A DNA stretch of 64,000 nucleotides, taken from Luscinia megarhynchos (taxonomy: Eukaryota > Chordata > Aves > Passeriformes > Turdidae). A program made the position numbers and the translations under genes. Position 1 is the first letter of the stretch, and the number at the start of each line of letters is the position of its first letter. Shown here one piece after another: positions 22,958-47,373 of the stretch. The stretch lies in contig CM067591.1 of assembly GCA_034336665.1 (NCBI GenBank), positions 806,001 to 870,000 of the forward strand, read 5' to 3'. Below the pieces are notes generated by a model. It did no database searches. It was not told where the DNA came from and saw only the letters and a program-made list of their open reading frames with translations.

Positions 22958-24140
22958 GCTGTGGGCACCGAGGAGGGGTCAGCGCTCGGACCCCCACCCT
23001 GACACACAAGGAGGGGCCTTGGTGTCCACGGGGGTGCAAGGCCGTGCAAGGAGCGCAGGGTCCTGATGTCCCCACCACCACCCTGGGGGACGCAGAGCCA
23101 AAGTCCCAGCTCTCCCACTACCCCCATGGCCCCTGCGGGAACGGCCCGTGCTGGGTTCGCGGTGCCCCAGTGTCCCGGTGCTGGGTGCCCGGTGCCAGAA
23201 TCCTGGTGCACGGCGCTGGGTTCCCGGTGCTGGGTTCCCGTTGTCCCGGTGCCCAGTGTCCTGGTGCTCAGTGCGTGGCCCTGCCGAGGCCGCCCCGAGC
23301 CCGCCCTTCCCGGTGCAGCGACCTGCGACAAAGCTGGGACCGACCCGGGCGTCCCGGCCCTGTTTGTCTTGAACGGCGGCCAACGGGCTGTACCGGGCAC
23401 GGCCGCCCCGGGGCACCGGGAACCAGCCGGGACGTGGCAGCCGGTCCCTGCCCCGGGCGAGCGGCGGTGGAAAACGGCCACCGGGAAGGGCCGGCCCCGG
23501 TGGCGGCAGCCGCCTCCGTCCCTCCCTCCCCGCTCCGGGCACGGGAGCCCCGCCGAGCCCGGCCCGTACACCGGGACCCACCAGCGCCCTCCGGCCGCCG
23601 CACCGGACGTTCCCACCGCACCGGCAGCTCCCGCCGCACCGGTCCCCCTCGAGCACCGCGCAGCCCCCGGGGCCGCACCGCTCCCGCCGCCCGGGGGCCC
23701 GGCCCGGTGTCGCCCCTCCGCCCTGATCCCAGTTCTAGTCCCAGTCCCGCTCCCGGTCTCGGTCCCGGTCCCGATCCTCGACGCCGCCGCCGCCCCGATC
23801 CACCCCCCCCGCCCCTCCCGCCGCTCCCGGTGCGCCCGGGCGGCCCCGCTCACCTCCGCCTCCGGCGCTGCCGCCCGCGGGGCCCCGCGCCCCTCCACGG
23901 CCCCGCCGCCGCCCGCTCCTACACGGCGGCCGCGCCGCGTCCCCGCCGCCCCATCCCGCGCCCAGGCCGGGCCCCCCGGTGGCGGTGGCGGCCCCGGTCC
24001 CGGTCGCGGCCGCGCAGCCCCGGCCCGCCCCGGCCGGTGCCCGCCTCTCCCCCCCCCGCCCGGATCCGCTCCCGGGCGCTCCCCGGCCGGCGGCCTTAAA
24101 GGCGCAGCGGCGGCGGCGGGAACGGCCCGGTACGGCCCGG
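22958..24140 (-). promoter_or_regulatory. ADCY6: ADCY6 5' region: probable non-coding exon 1 and CpG island
   Basis: The first coding exon of ADCY6 begins one base before the ATG, right after a CCCACAG acceptor, so the 5' UTR is spliced. A strong minus-strand donor (GGCGGAG followed by GTGAGC) with exon edge at 23854, inside a dense CpG island (about 23280-24130), marks the likely non-coding exon 1. A TTTAAG TATA-like string lies near 24093-24098 (minus). Between 23040 and 23280 there are short repeated CGGTGCTGGG phrases in the intron. Confidence 0.55.
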
Positions 24141-24179
24141 AGCGGTGGGGGCGGACTCGCACCCCCGGGGCTGCGCACA

Positions 24180-25070
24180 CGCGCACGGACACGAACACAC
24201 GCACGGACATGGCGCGGACAGCGGGGACACGCGCGGCCGGGCCCCCCCGTGTCCGCAGCTCCCGGGCCCCCCGCGTCCGCACAGCCCCCCCGAGTGTGTC
24301 CCTTGCACACCCACCCCGGTGCCCCCAGAGCTTCCCCCCTGCACACCCGCCCCGCGCACATCCCGCTGCCCCCCTTGCACACCCAATGCGCGTGTCGCAC
24401 ACGCATCTGTGTTCACACGCACACGAATCCCCCCGCACACCCACGCACCCACCGCCTTGCACACCCCCCTGCACGCACACACATCCCCCGCACACGCACA
24501 CACACGAGAACACAAACCACTGCACACACGTTTTCCACGCTGCACACACGGATATTGCACATGCACACCCTCCTTGCACATTTACACGCCCTTGCACACT
24601 CAGGCAGCCCCGTTATGCACTCACACATAAACCCCTCAGTATTTGTGTGCAAACACACGAATCCCCGTGTTCACACACCTGTGCACCCCTCAGGTACAGC
24701 GGGCGTGCACACACTGCAGGTGCACACACAGCCCTTGCACACGCAGCCTTTGCACACACACCCTTTGCACACACCCAGACACTCGCAGGGGCACAAAGCC
24801 CTTTATCCACACCCCACACACTTCATACACACTCCCTTGCACCCACACCTACACTCACCCCTTGCACACACACCTTTACTCACACACAGCCCTTACACAC
24901 ACCGCCCCCACGTCCATAGGTGCACACAGCCCGTTACACACCCCTCCCACAACCACAGCCCCCCTGCGCGCACCCTCACCCTTACACACTCCCTACACAC
25001 TTCCTACACACTCCTTACACACTCCTTACACACTCACAGCCCCCCTCGTATGCCCACGCACACACCTTGC
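24180..25070. repeat. degenerate CA-rich repeat region
   Basis: About 890 bp of ACAC-rich sequence dominated by CCCTTGCACACACAC-type phrases. In the right half the sequence settles into TTACACACTCC repeats (about 24990-25030). It lies between the ADCY6 and CACNB3 CpG islands. Long plus-strand open frames over it are due to composition. Confidence 0.85.
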
Positions 25071-25247
25071 AGATGCCCCCACATTTCCGGGCAGCCTCAT
25101 GCCCAGCTTGGCACAGGGCACCCCCTCCCTGCCCCCCGTACCCCACGAGTGACCGTGGGACCAGCCCTGCCCTCCCCCCACGGCAGAACCTCCCCGTGCC
25201 CCCCCCTTCCCTCCCCCGCAGCGGCGGCGCCGGGCCCCGGGGAGCGC

Positions 25248-25266
25248 TGATTAATCATTAATTAGG
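25248..25266. promoter_or_regulatory. AT-rich homeodomain-type motif cluster
   Basis: TGATTAATCATTAATTAGG packs overlapping TAAT/ATTA cores in an otherwise extremely GC-rich intergenic stretch upstream of CACNB3. It resembles clustered homeodomain binding sites. This is motif-level evidence only. Confidence 0.35.
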
Positions 25267-25977
25267 AGCCGCTGGCGGGGCCGTGTCCCTGCGGCCCCAC
25301 GCGGAAGTCCCGCCGCGCGGGGGATGGGGGGGCCCATCCTGGGGCTCCGTGGGGCTCCCAGCCCAGTCCCGGCCCGCGGTCCCGTTCTACCCCTCCGGTC
25401 CTGTGCTGCTGCAGCACCGGAACCGGCCGCCACCGTGGGCACGGCGGGGACACGGGGCGTGGGGTGGGTGAGTCGCGTCCCCCCACGGCCCCGCCTGCCC
25501 CACGCGCGGGTTTTTGGGGGCGTAACCCCGTCTGGGGGAATGATGCCCCGGCGTGGGGGTGGCAAAAAAACACTGTGGAAGGGGCACGGTGCCTACGGGA
25601 GCCGTCCCGGTGGGATGCGGACGGAGGGACTCGGGCTCTCGCATCCCTGCACACGCGTGGGCAGGGCCGCGGCGGCCCCGGGGGGGCTTCTCTTCCCCGG
25701 TACCGCGCGGCCGCTCGCCGCAGCACTGCGGGTTGTGGGCAGGGTCCGTTCCCGGTGCCTGCCGGCGGCTGCCCAGCTGCGGGGGCGCGGACCGGCCGCC
25801 GCGGGGATGGGCGCGGGGGCGGGCAGGCGGGGGCGGGGACGGCCGGGACGCCCCGGCGGCCCCGTGTGATGCGGAGCGCGGCAGTGGCGGCGGCGCGGCC
25901 CTTCCCCGCCGAGCGCCGCGGTCCGGTGTGGGGCTGCCCCGCCGGGATCCCCGGGGCTCCGGTGGGTGCCGCCGGGG

Positions 25978-31763
<5,786 letters not shown>

Positions 31764-32813
31764 GGGTGGGCAGGGGGGGGCACGGCTGGGAACCGGCCCC
31801 CCCAAACCCCGGGCGGTCCCCGCCTCGCCCCAGCCCCGCGCTGGGGGTGCTCAGACAATCGAACTCCGCACCGGCAGCTTCCTCTCGCCCGGCGCCCCCG
31901 GGCACGTCTTCAGCCATAAGCACAGCGGGGGCGGGGGGGGCCCGGCGGCCAGGATGCCCTGGGACTCCCCGCCAAAGTTCTGGGGAACCTGGGGACAGAC
32001 ACTTGCCTTCGCCCTGCCTCAGTGTCCCCCCACGGGCTCTGCGTCACAGGTGGGCTCATTCTCTGCAGGGCAGCTGCCATGGACAGTGGGTGCCCCCCCC
32101 TAAAAAGGGGAGGAAAGGAGGGGGGGGCAGTTGTAGCAGCATCCCCCACCCCACACAGACCCGAGGAAGAAAGGGAAGGTGCCTGCTCACCCCCGGGACC
32201 TGGCCTGACCCCTCCCCACCCCTGCATGGGACCCCCGGGAGGAGTGGGTCACAGCACTCACTTCGCTCTGCACCGATTCCCCCGCCCCGATCACTGCAGC
32301 CACCCCGCTCCTGCCCCGAAATGGGGAGGACAGAGGGGGGGCTGCACGGGGTGTGGGGGCTGCTCCACGCTTGCACCCACTGCCCCGTCCCCGATGTCCC
32401 CACGCTGTCACCGCACGTCACCACAGTCCTGTAAATACGGCACCCACTGCCCTCGGCCGGGGGTCCTGGCGTGGGCTGAGCCCCCCCCGCGGCCATTACT
32501 GGTGGGGAGGGGGGGGAATGGGCTGGGGGCCACAGATTTGTTACAATTTCTTTTGTAGAAAGCACTGATTTCCCTGTAATTGGTTTCAGAAACACACGAG
32601 TGCTCAGAGGTGGTGTTTGTGTCTGTGGAGGGGACGTGAGGGAACTTGGTCTGGGAGAGGGGAGGGACAGTGCTGGTGGGTGCTGAGCACTCAAAAGTGC
32701 TCCTTTGGGCACTGCTGGCTTCTGTCCCCGTGGGAGGTGGCACCCAGGGGCTGGGCAATGGCACCCAGGCAAGGGACAGGACGAGGGGGCAACGCCAGTA
32801 ACGCTGCTGCCGG
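31764..32813. other. CACNB3: CACNB3 3' UTR and tail-to-tail spacer with DDX23
   Basis: GC-rich sequence with no exon. I see no canonical AATAAA on the plus strand here. The more AT-rich patch at 32535-32590 with TTTCTTTTGTAG and CTGTAATTGG may be near the CACNB3 3' end. The DDX23 poly(A) signal marks the other boundary. Confidence 0.5.
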
Positions 32814-32819
32814 TTTATT
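32814..32819 (-). terminator. DDX23: DDX23 poly(A) signal AATAAA
   Basis: TTTATT on plus reads AATAAA on minus, about 320 nt after the DDX23 stop codon at 33141. It is the first canonical hexamer downstream in the correct orientation. Confidence 0.8.
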
Positions 32820-33140
32820 CCCTGCAGCCTGGAGCTTCAGCTACAAAAAACCCCCAAAAACCCAAAGGATGAGGTGCAGACAGTTCCCAGAACAGCCCAA
32901 AAAAACAGCCCCACCCTGGCAGCAGGGAGGGACCGGCCCCCAAACAGCCTCCAGCAGCTCCTCCGCTCCGTGGGGAAAGTGGGGAGGGGGACTGAGACAA
33001 CAGGGGGGATATTTTGGGATAATCCCAGCGCCAGTCTCTGCTTGTGGGCAGTCCTTGGGTTGCACAAAGAGCTGGGAAAAGAACAGCCAGAGCAGTCCTG
33101 GCAGCCTTGCTGGTCCTGACGAAGAGGGGCCAGTGGGGCC

Positions 33141-39983
<6,843 letters not shown>

Positions 39984-39999
39984 CTGCGGGGAGGGGTCA

Positions 40000-40480
40000 G
40001 AGAGGGGGACACCCGGAGGGCACCTGGGCTAAAGGGGGGACCCAGGGAGGGCACAGAGGGACCCCAAGAAGGCGTGGGGAGAACCGAAAGACCCCTCCGA
40101 GGAAATGGGGAGATGCTGAAGGAGGCGGGGAGGGAACAGACAGACGCCAAAATAGAAGCAGGGAGAGCTGAGGAACGCGGGGAGAGAGCAAAGGGACCCT
40201 CAGGAGGGAGTGGGGAGAGCCTGGGGGATCCCTGAGAGGGACCCCAGGGAAGAGCAGGAAGGGCTGGGGAAGCCCCGAGGAGAGAACGCAGAGGGAAAGG
40301 GGAGACCCCGAGAGGGCACAGAGGGACCCCAGGAAAAACCGTGAAGGGCTGGGGGGCCCCGAAAAGAGAATGCAGAGGGAAAGGCGGACCCCGAGAGGGC
40401 ACAGGGAGGCCTGAGGGACCCCGATAGGGCTCCGGGAGGCCCGGGGGAAGCGGCGCAACGGCGCTCCAGGCCCTGCCCCT
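40000..40480. repeat. degenerate purine-rich repeat in DDX23 intron 1
   Basis: Repeats of AGAGGGACCCCAGGAA and GAGGGAAAGG phrases, with a period near 60 bp, fill the intron between the non-coding first exon and the ATG exon. Confidence 0.65.
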
Positions 40481-40603
40481 GGCGCCCAGTACCGGGGCTC
40501 TGCCTGGTGCCGTGGCACCAGCGCTCTCCAGACCCTGGGCCCGGAGCAGGTCCCGCGGGTGTCCGAGCAATGCCCCCGCTCGCTCCCGCCGCTCTCCGCT
40601 CAC

Positions 40604-40735
40604 CGCCGCGGCTCCGGGTTCAGCGCCGCCGCGCCGCCGCCATGTCTGCCGGGCCCGCAGGGCATGCCGGGACGGCGCGGGACTACAGCTCCCGGCAGCA
40701 CTCGCGCCATCGGACTACAGCTCCCGGCATCCCCC
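40604..40735 (-). promoter_or_regulatory. DDX23: DDX23 first exon and promoter with paired ZNF143-type motifs
   Basis: A minus-strand donor (GCGGCG followed by GTGAGC) with exon edge at 40604 defines a non-coding first exon. A YY1-type ACATGGCGGC lies at about 40635-40645. Just upstream, two direct copies of ACTACAGCTCCCGGCA (40682 and 40714, 32 bp apart) match the ZNF143/Staf submotif ACTACAATTCCCAGCA with a few changes. A third half-site CCCGGCATGC lies at about 40660 in the other orientation. The arrangement is typical of TATA-less housekeeping promoters. Confidence 0.7.
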
Positions 40736-41372
40736 GCGCGTCCCCAGCGCCCCTGCGCGGCCGCAGCACCGCCGCGCCCCGTGATCCTTCCGCCGCGCGG
40801 CAGCTCCCCCCTCCCCACTGCAAAGAGTTCCCCGGGACGGTGTCCCCGCGTCCCCGAGCCCCCCACATCCCACAGGGACCTCCTGCGTGCCCAAATGAGA
40901 CCCCCGGGACCGTGTACCCGCCCTCTAGAGCATCCCAAATGCTGGAGGGACCCTCCCCAGTCAGTGTGTCCCCCATGTCCCTGCACACCCCGAATCCCAC
41001 GGGGACCCCCCCGGGTCAGGGTCCCCACAGCTCTGTGCACCCCAAACTCGCAGGGACCCCCCGGTCAGTGTCCCTGCAGGAGCCCCAGACCCCCACTCAC
41101 ATGAATGGGGGTCCCAGGCAGAGTCAGGGGCAGCAGAAGAAATGGGGGGGACCCTTCTGGCTCCCCCCAAAGACACCCTCACCCCACATTTTGCCTTCTG
41201 CACCAGCACCCAGGGGTGACAGCACAGCCCCACGTCAGTGTCACCATCACCAGTGACAACAACACACCCCAAAACTCCCACCACCCTCCCAAAACCAAGA
41301 TCCCCCCCAAAACACAGGGCCAGGCAGGGCTGCACGTAGGTACCTGTTATATTTCTGATAATAAATAAGCTT
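40736..41372. other. DDX23-RND1 spacer
   Basis: Moderately repetitive C-rich sequence (ACCCCAAACCCACAGGGACCCCC-type phrases from about 40850 to 41090) without a supported gene. The right end carries the RND1 poly(A) region. Confidence 0.55.
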
Positions 41373-41378
41373 TTTAAT
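41373..41378 (-). terminator. RND1: RND1 poly(A) signal ATTAAA
   Basis: TTTAAT on plus reads ATTAAA on minus in an AT-rich island 550 nt after the RND1 stop codon. The 41379-41927 stretch is then 3' UTR. It contains G/C homopolymers and repeated ACCCCAAACCCCACAGGGA phrases. Confidence 0.65.
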
Positions 41379-41927
41379 AACACTGACATGGAACAGAGAC
41401 ACCCCCCCAAAGACAGTCCATAAAACAACCCCCCCCCTCCCCAACCCACCAGGGTCCCCCAGGGCCAAGCAGCAGATGAGGGATGGGGTAAAGGGGAGAA
41501 AACAGGATGAGCCCATGGATGAGTCCCATGATGTGCACCCCAAACCCCACAGGGATCCCCAGGACAGCGTCCCTGTGTCCCCCAAACCCCGCAGTGACCA
41601 TCCCAGGCTGACATCCCTGAGGGTCTGAGCACCCCAAACCCCACAGGGACCCCCCTGGGCTGATGTCCCCAGGGTCCTGTGCACCCCAAACCCCCCAGGG
41701 ACTCCCTCAGAGTTGGGGACCAGGTGAAAACACCCCCCAATCCCCCCCTCCCATGGGGGGGGGCAGGCTGGCAGGGCAATGGTGCAAGAGGAGGGCAGCA
41801 ACCCCCCATATCCTCTTTTTGGGGGGTGGGGGGGCTCCACAGCCCTATCCAGCCCCCCCACCCCATTCCAGCGGCTTGGAAGTGGAGGAGGTGGAGGGGG
41901 GGTCCAAAAATTTTTTTTTCCCCCCCT

Positions 41928-44900
41928 TCACATGACGGAGCAGCTTTTTGCTTTTTCCTTCTTGAAGGTGGAGGAGATGAGCTCGGAGCGGCTGGGCAGG
42001 TGCAGGAGTCTCTTGGAGAGGCTGCGGGCGGGGCTGCGCGGCGGCGGCGGCGCCGCCCGGCTCAGGCAGATGCCGGACACGGTCCGGAAGATGCTGTGGA
42101 CGCTTTTCTCCGAGGTGAAGGCTGAGCACTCCAGGTACCCCTCGGCTCCCAGCTGCCTGGCGGCCGCGCAGCCCTGGGGGCAGCCCCGGGTCAGAGCGTG
42201 GGGACAGCCCGGACTCAACCCCACCAACGCTGGGATGCCCCAAATCCACCCCCGCAAACGCTGGGATCCCCCAAAACCCACTCCTGAAAACACTGGGACA
42301 ACCCAAATCCATCCCTGCAAACACTGGGACACCCCAAATCCACCCCCACAAACGCTGGGATGCCCCAAATCCACCCCCTGCACATCTCAAGTACACCCCT
42401 GCAAATGTCAGGATCCCCCAAATCCCACTCCTGTAAACACCAGGACATCCCAAACTCACCCCTGCACACCTCAAATCCACCCCTGTAAACACTGGGACAG
42501 CCCAAATCCACCTCCACAAACATTGGGACACCCCAAATCCACCTCCACAAACATTGGGACACCCCAAATCCACCCCTGTAAACACCAGGACATCCCAAAC
42601 TGACCCCTGCACACCCCAAACTCACCCCTGCAAACACTGGGACAGCCCAAATCCACCTCTGCAAACACTGGGACAGCCCAAATCTACCCCCAGAAATGCT
42701 GAAATCCTCCAAATCCCACCCCTGAAAACACCAGGACACCCCAAACTGACCCCTGCACACCCCAAACTCACCCCTGCAAACACTAGGACACCCCAAATCC
42801 ACCTCTACAAACATTGGGACACCCCAAATCTACCCCCAGAAATGCTGAAATCCTCCAAATCCCACCCCTGAAAACACCAGGACACCCCAAGCTGACCCCT
42901 GTGTAAACAGTGGGACATCCTAAATTGACCCCTGTGCAAAGACTGGGATCCCCCCAAACCCACCCCCACACCAGACCACTGAGACACCACAAAATCATCC
43001 CCCACAAACACTGGGACACCCCAAAAGAGACAGAGACCCCTGTGCAAACACTGGGATCCCCCCAAACTCACCCCCACACCAGACCACTGAGACACCCCAA
43101 AATCTATCCCCACAAACACTGGGACACCCCAAACTGACCCCTGTGCCAACACCAGCATCCCCCACAAACTGACCCCCACACCAGACCCTGAGACACCCCA
43201 AAATCACCCCCTAAAAAACACCAGGACCCCACCAAACCCACCCCCACAAACACTGGGACACCCCAAACTGACCCCTGTGCAAACACTGGGATCCCCCAAA
43301 CCCACTGCCACAAAACACTGGGATCCCCCCAAACTCACCCCCACACCAGACCACTGAGACACCCCAAAATCTATCCCCACAAACACTGGGACACCCCAAA
43401 CTGACCCCTGTACCAACACTGGGACACCCCAAACTGACCCCCGTGCAAACAACCAGTATCCCCCACAAACTGACCCCCACACCAGACCTCTGAGACACCC
43501 CAAAAAACACCAGGACCCACCAAACCCACGCCCACATCAGGCCACGGGACAGCCCCAGCCCAATCCCCCGTGGCTGCACCAAGCCCAGCCCAGCAGAAGC
43601 AGATTCCTTCCTTCCCCACCTGCTCGTAGGAGATGGGCGCCTGCTTCTGGTGCGAGAGCTCCAGCAGGGTGCTCAGGTCTGTCCGTAGGTCTGTCTTGCA
43701 CCCGATGAGCAGCACCCGTGTGTTGGGGCAGTAATCCAGGATTTCTGTCTTCCACTGAGGGGTGAAGGCATGGAGATGCTCTCAGGGACAGGACAAGGGG
43801 TCCCCAAAACTCTCTGCCTCACCCCAGAGGGTTGGTGTTTCCATGTGCCAGCACACCCAGAACTCCACAGAAATATCCCAGGATAGTGTCCCCATGTCCC
43901 TGAGCCCCCCAAAATCCACAGAAATATCCCAGGATAGTGTCCCCATGTCCCTGAGCCCCCAAACTCCACAGAAATATCCCAGGATAGTGTCCCCATGTCC
44001 CTGAGTCCCCCAAAATCCACAGAAATATCCCAGGATAGTGTCCTCATCTCCCTGAGTCCCCCAAACTCCACAGAAATATCCCAGGATAGTGTCCCCATGT
44101 CCCTGAGTCCCCCAAAATCCACAGAGACCCCCCTTGGATCAGTGTCCCACATCTCTGAGCCCCCCAAACACGGCAGGGTCAGTGTCCCTGTGCCTGTGAG
44201 CACCCTAGACCTCACAAGGACCCCCATGGGTCAGCGTCCCTACATCTCTGAGCCTCCCAAACCCCACAGGGTCAGTGTCCCCTCATCCTTGAGCCCCCCA
44301 AACCCCACGGGGACCCTGCCCTGGGCCTGAGCCCCCTCCCCACCTTCTTGGCGGCGCTGTCGAGGGTCTCGGGCCGGCTGACGTCGAAGCAGAGCAGGAC
44401 GGCGTCCGAGTCGCTGTAGCACAGGGGCCGCACGTTGTCATAGTAGGGGGAGCCTGGGGGAAAAGGGGGTGTCACCGCTCAGCCCCCCACCCCAGGGACA
44501 CAGGAAAGGGGGTCTGGCAAAGGGACACAGCCCCCTGTCCTGGCCAGGGTGGGGACACGGCTCTAGAGACCCCCCAAAAGGGACAGAGACCCCCAAAATG
44601 GACACAGCCCCATTCCTGCTTGGGGTGGGGGCACAGCTCTGGAGACCCCCAAAAGGGACAGAGACCCCCAAAACAGACACAGCCCCCGAAAGAGAAACAC
44701 AGCCCCCCCTCATGCTCAGGGTATGGGACACAGCTCCAGAGACCCCCAAAACAGACACAGCCCCATACCTGCTTGGGGTGGGGGCACAGCTCTAGAGACC
44801 CCCAAAACAGACACAGCCCCACAGAGAGACACAGCCCCATTCCTGCTTGGGGTGGGGGCACAGCTCTGGAGACCCCCAAAAGGGACAGAGACCCCCAAAA

Positions 44901-47373
44901 CAGACACAGCCCCACAGAGAGACACAGCCCCATTCCTGCTTGGGGTGGAGGCACAGCTCTGGAGACCCCCAAAAGGGACAGAGATTCCCAAAGAGACACA
45001 GCCCCCCTCGTGCTCAGGGTATGGGACATGGCTCTAGAGACCCCCAAAAATGGACACAGCCCCACTCCAGGTTGGGGTGGGGGCACAGCTCTGGAGACCC
45101 CCAAAAGACAAAGAACCCCCAAAATGGACACAGCCCCATTCCTGCCTGGGGTAGGGGACACAGCTCTGGAGCCCCCCAAAACCCACAGCCCCTAAAAGAG
45201 ATACAGCTCCCCTCCTGCTCAGGGTGGTGAGCAGCTCACAGCTCTAGAGAACCCCAGGAAGGACAGAGGGACACAGCTCTAGAGCCCCTCAAAAGGGACA
45301 CAGCCCCCCAAAAGTCACAAAGCCATCTCCCACCTGGGGTGGTATGGGGTGCACTGACTTATAGAGCCCTCAAAAATAGACACAGCCCCACTCCTGCCCA
45401 GCGTGGGGGGTTCACAGTTCTGGAGAACCTCAACAGGGACAGGGGAGAACAGCTCAAGAGCCCTCTAAAACAGACACAGCACCTCAAAGGGGACAGGGGG
45501 ACACACAGTCCTAGATCCCATCAAAAAAACCCTAAACCCTATTCATGCCTGAGGTGAGTACACTGAGCTCTAGAGCCCCCCAAAAAGGGGCAGAAACCCC
45601 CAAAACAGACACAACTCCTCAATAGGGACAGATGGACACACAGCTCTGGAGACCCCCAAAGGGGCAGAAACCCCCAAAACAGATACAACTCCTCAATAAG
45701 GACAGATGACAGACAGCTTTAGAGCCCCCCAAAAGGGGCAGAAACCCCCAAAACAGATGCAGCTCCTCAATAGGGACAGATGGACACACAGCTCTAGAGC
45801 CCCCCAAAACAGACAAAAACCCCCAAAACAGACACAGCTCCTCAGCATGGATAAATGGACACACAGCTATAGAGCTCCCCAAAAAGGGGCAGAAACCCCA
45901 AAAACAGACACAGCTCCTCAGCATGGACAGATGGACACACAGCTCTAGAGCCCCCCAAAAGGGGCAGAAACCCCCAAAACAGATACAGGTCCTCAGCAGG
46001 GACAGATGGACACACAGCTCTAAGGCCCCCAAAAAGGGACAGAAACCCCAAAAACAGATGCATCTCCTCCATAGGGACAGATGGACACACAGCTCTAGAG
46101 CCCCCAAAAGGGACACGACCCCCCTCGCGCCGGGGAGGGGGGCACAGCTCTGGAACCCCCCCAAAAACGCCACCTCCGTGCCCGCAACGTCGCATCGCGC
46201 CTTCACGAGGCAGCGGGAAATGGATTCCGCGGTGTTTATGTAACAGCTCCCCCCGCCCCCCCTTTTTGGGGAGCCCCGGCAGCACCGAGGGGTGTCGGGG
46301 TGGGGGGAGAAGCTGGAGGAGGGGGTGGCACACGCTGTCACCCCCCCTCGGGGGCACGGAGCCACCAGCACCGCACCGGGACTGCGGGGGACGCGGAGCA
46401 GGGGGTGAGGGAGGGGGTCAGTGGGGTGGGGGGGGGGGTCGGGGATGCCCCTCCTCTCCAACCACCCCCCCCCGACCCCCCAAAGGCCTCGGAGGGGTTT
46501 CGCAGCCCAGACGCTCCGTGCACAGAATAGCAAAGAGGCTGCGCCAGCGCATCGCCATGGCAACCGGGGACCGGCGGGGACCCCCCCGCTCGGGGGGGAC
46601 ACTGCAGCACCGGGAAGGGCTGCCCCGAGCCCCCCAACTCTTTGGGGTGCCCAGGGAAGGGAAACACCGGGCTCTGCCGTAATTCACAAGCAGCGCGCAA
46701 GGAGCATCCCGGACCGCACCCGGGGGGGGCTCGGCGATGTGGGGATCCCCCCAAATAAGGGGTTCAGCCTTCTGTGACCCCCCACAGTGTGTCCCTGGGG
46801 AGTACCTGCGACCCCCACACCCAGGGATACAACCCTAGACCTGAAGCCCCTGAGCACCGCCGCCAAGCAGAGACCTCAAAACACCCCCGGCTTCCCAAAA
46901 ACATCACCGAGACCTCAGCAGGGCCCCCCCGCCCCGCGCTGCAGGTCCCCAAAACACCCTCGGGACGCCAAAACATCTCACTGCAGCCTCCCAATCCCCC
47001 CAAACCCCAAAGCACCTTCCCCAGCAAACACCCCCGGGACCGGAGCCCCCCCAAACATGCACCGCGCGTGTCCCCCCGGTACCGGAGGTGTCCCAGAGGC
47101 TCAGCTCCACCCGCTGCTCCTCGCTGGCCAGACACGCCGTGTAGTTCTCAAACACGGTGGGCACGTACGTCTGCAACAGCACCGAGAGCGTCAGCGCCCG
47201 GTCCCGCTTGCCGGTGCCCGCTGCCGGTTCGCGGTGTCCTGATCTGGGCTCACCTCGGGGTAGCAATCCTTGGCCAGCACCTGCAGCATGGCCGTCTTGC
47301 CGCACTGCACGTCACCCACCAGCACCAGCTTGCAGCGGGCCGGAGCGGCCGGTGCCGGCCTCCGCTCCCGCAT
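41928..47373 (-). CDS. RND1: Rho family GTPase 1 (Rnd1)
   Basis: Constitutively GTP-bound atypical Rho protein that antagonises RhoA, acts with plexins and loosens adhesion. Five coding exons: 47373-47254, 47170-47083, 44453-44344, 43754-43620, 42173-41928, giving 232 aa, the same as human. The P-loop is GDVQCGKT (20-27), the effector loop [11 protein letters not shown], and WDTSGSPYYD has Ser where Ras/Rho has the catalytic Gln, as expected of Rnd proteins. The base-recognition motif is CKTD. The C-terminus has the basic [16 protein letters not shown] segment and ends in the prenylation box CSVM. A TATA box sits about 75 bp before the ATG. Introns 2-4 are swollen by separate tandem arrays. 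An upstream in-frame ATG exists at 47394, but the chosen start matches the family. Confidence 0.98.
42230..43530. repeat. ~30-bp minisatellite filling RND1 intron 4
   Basis: About 1.3 kb of tandem, variably spaced copies of CCCCAAATCCACCCCTGCAA followed by ACACTGGGACA, with higher-order groupings. From 42900 a variant with CCCCACACCAGACCACTGAG appears and is itself repeated. The array stops close to both flanking exons. Confidence 0.92.
43840..44310. repeat. 50/51-bp minisatellite in RND1 intron 3
   Basis: Five near-identical copies begin CCACAGAAATATCCCAGGAT at about 43865, 43916, 43966, 44017 and 44067. More diverged copies follow to about 44310. The unit also contains AGTGTCCCCATGTCCCTGAG. 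Confidence 0.93.
44500..45240. repeat. minisatellite block A in RND1 intron 2
   Basis: Tandem copies of a unit containing CAGCCCCATTCCTGCTTGGG, GTGGGGGCACAGCTCTGGAG and ACCCCCAAAAGGGACAGAGA, with some copies carrying an added CAGAGAGACACAG segment. Copy boundaries vary (about 60-115 bp). Confidence 0.88.
45590..46130. repeat. ~77-bp minisatellite block B in RND1 intron 2
   Basis: About seven copies of a 75-80-bp unit with GGACAGATGGACACACAGCT, CTAGAGCCCCCCAAAAGGGG and CAGAAACCCCCAAAACAGA. The unit is related to block A through the CAGCTCTAGAGCCCCC core, so the two may derive from one ancestral motif. Confidence 0.9.
46140..47080. other. RND1 intron 2, GC-rich unique part
   Basis: No exon. 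It holds G/C homopolymers around 46420-46480, an X-box-like palindrome GCCATGGCAAC at about 46555, and C-rich sequence up to exon 2. The long minus-strand frame here is due to composition. Confidence 0.5.

Noticed and set aside
42230..46130. CRISPR-like regularly spaced repeats
   Set aside because: Units are contiguous minisatellites without unique spacers, in introns of a vertebrate gene.
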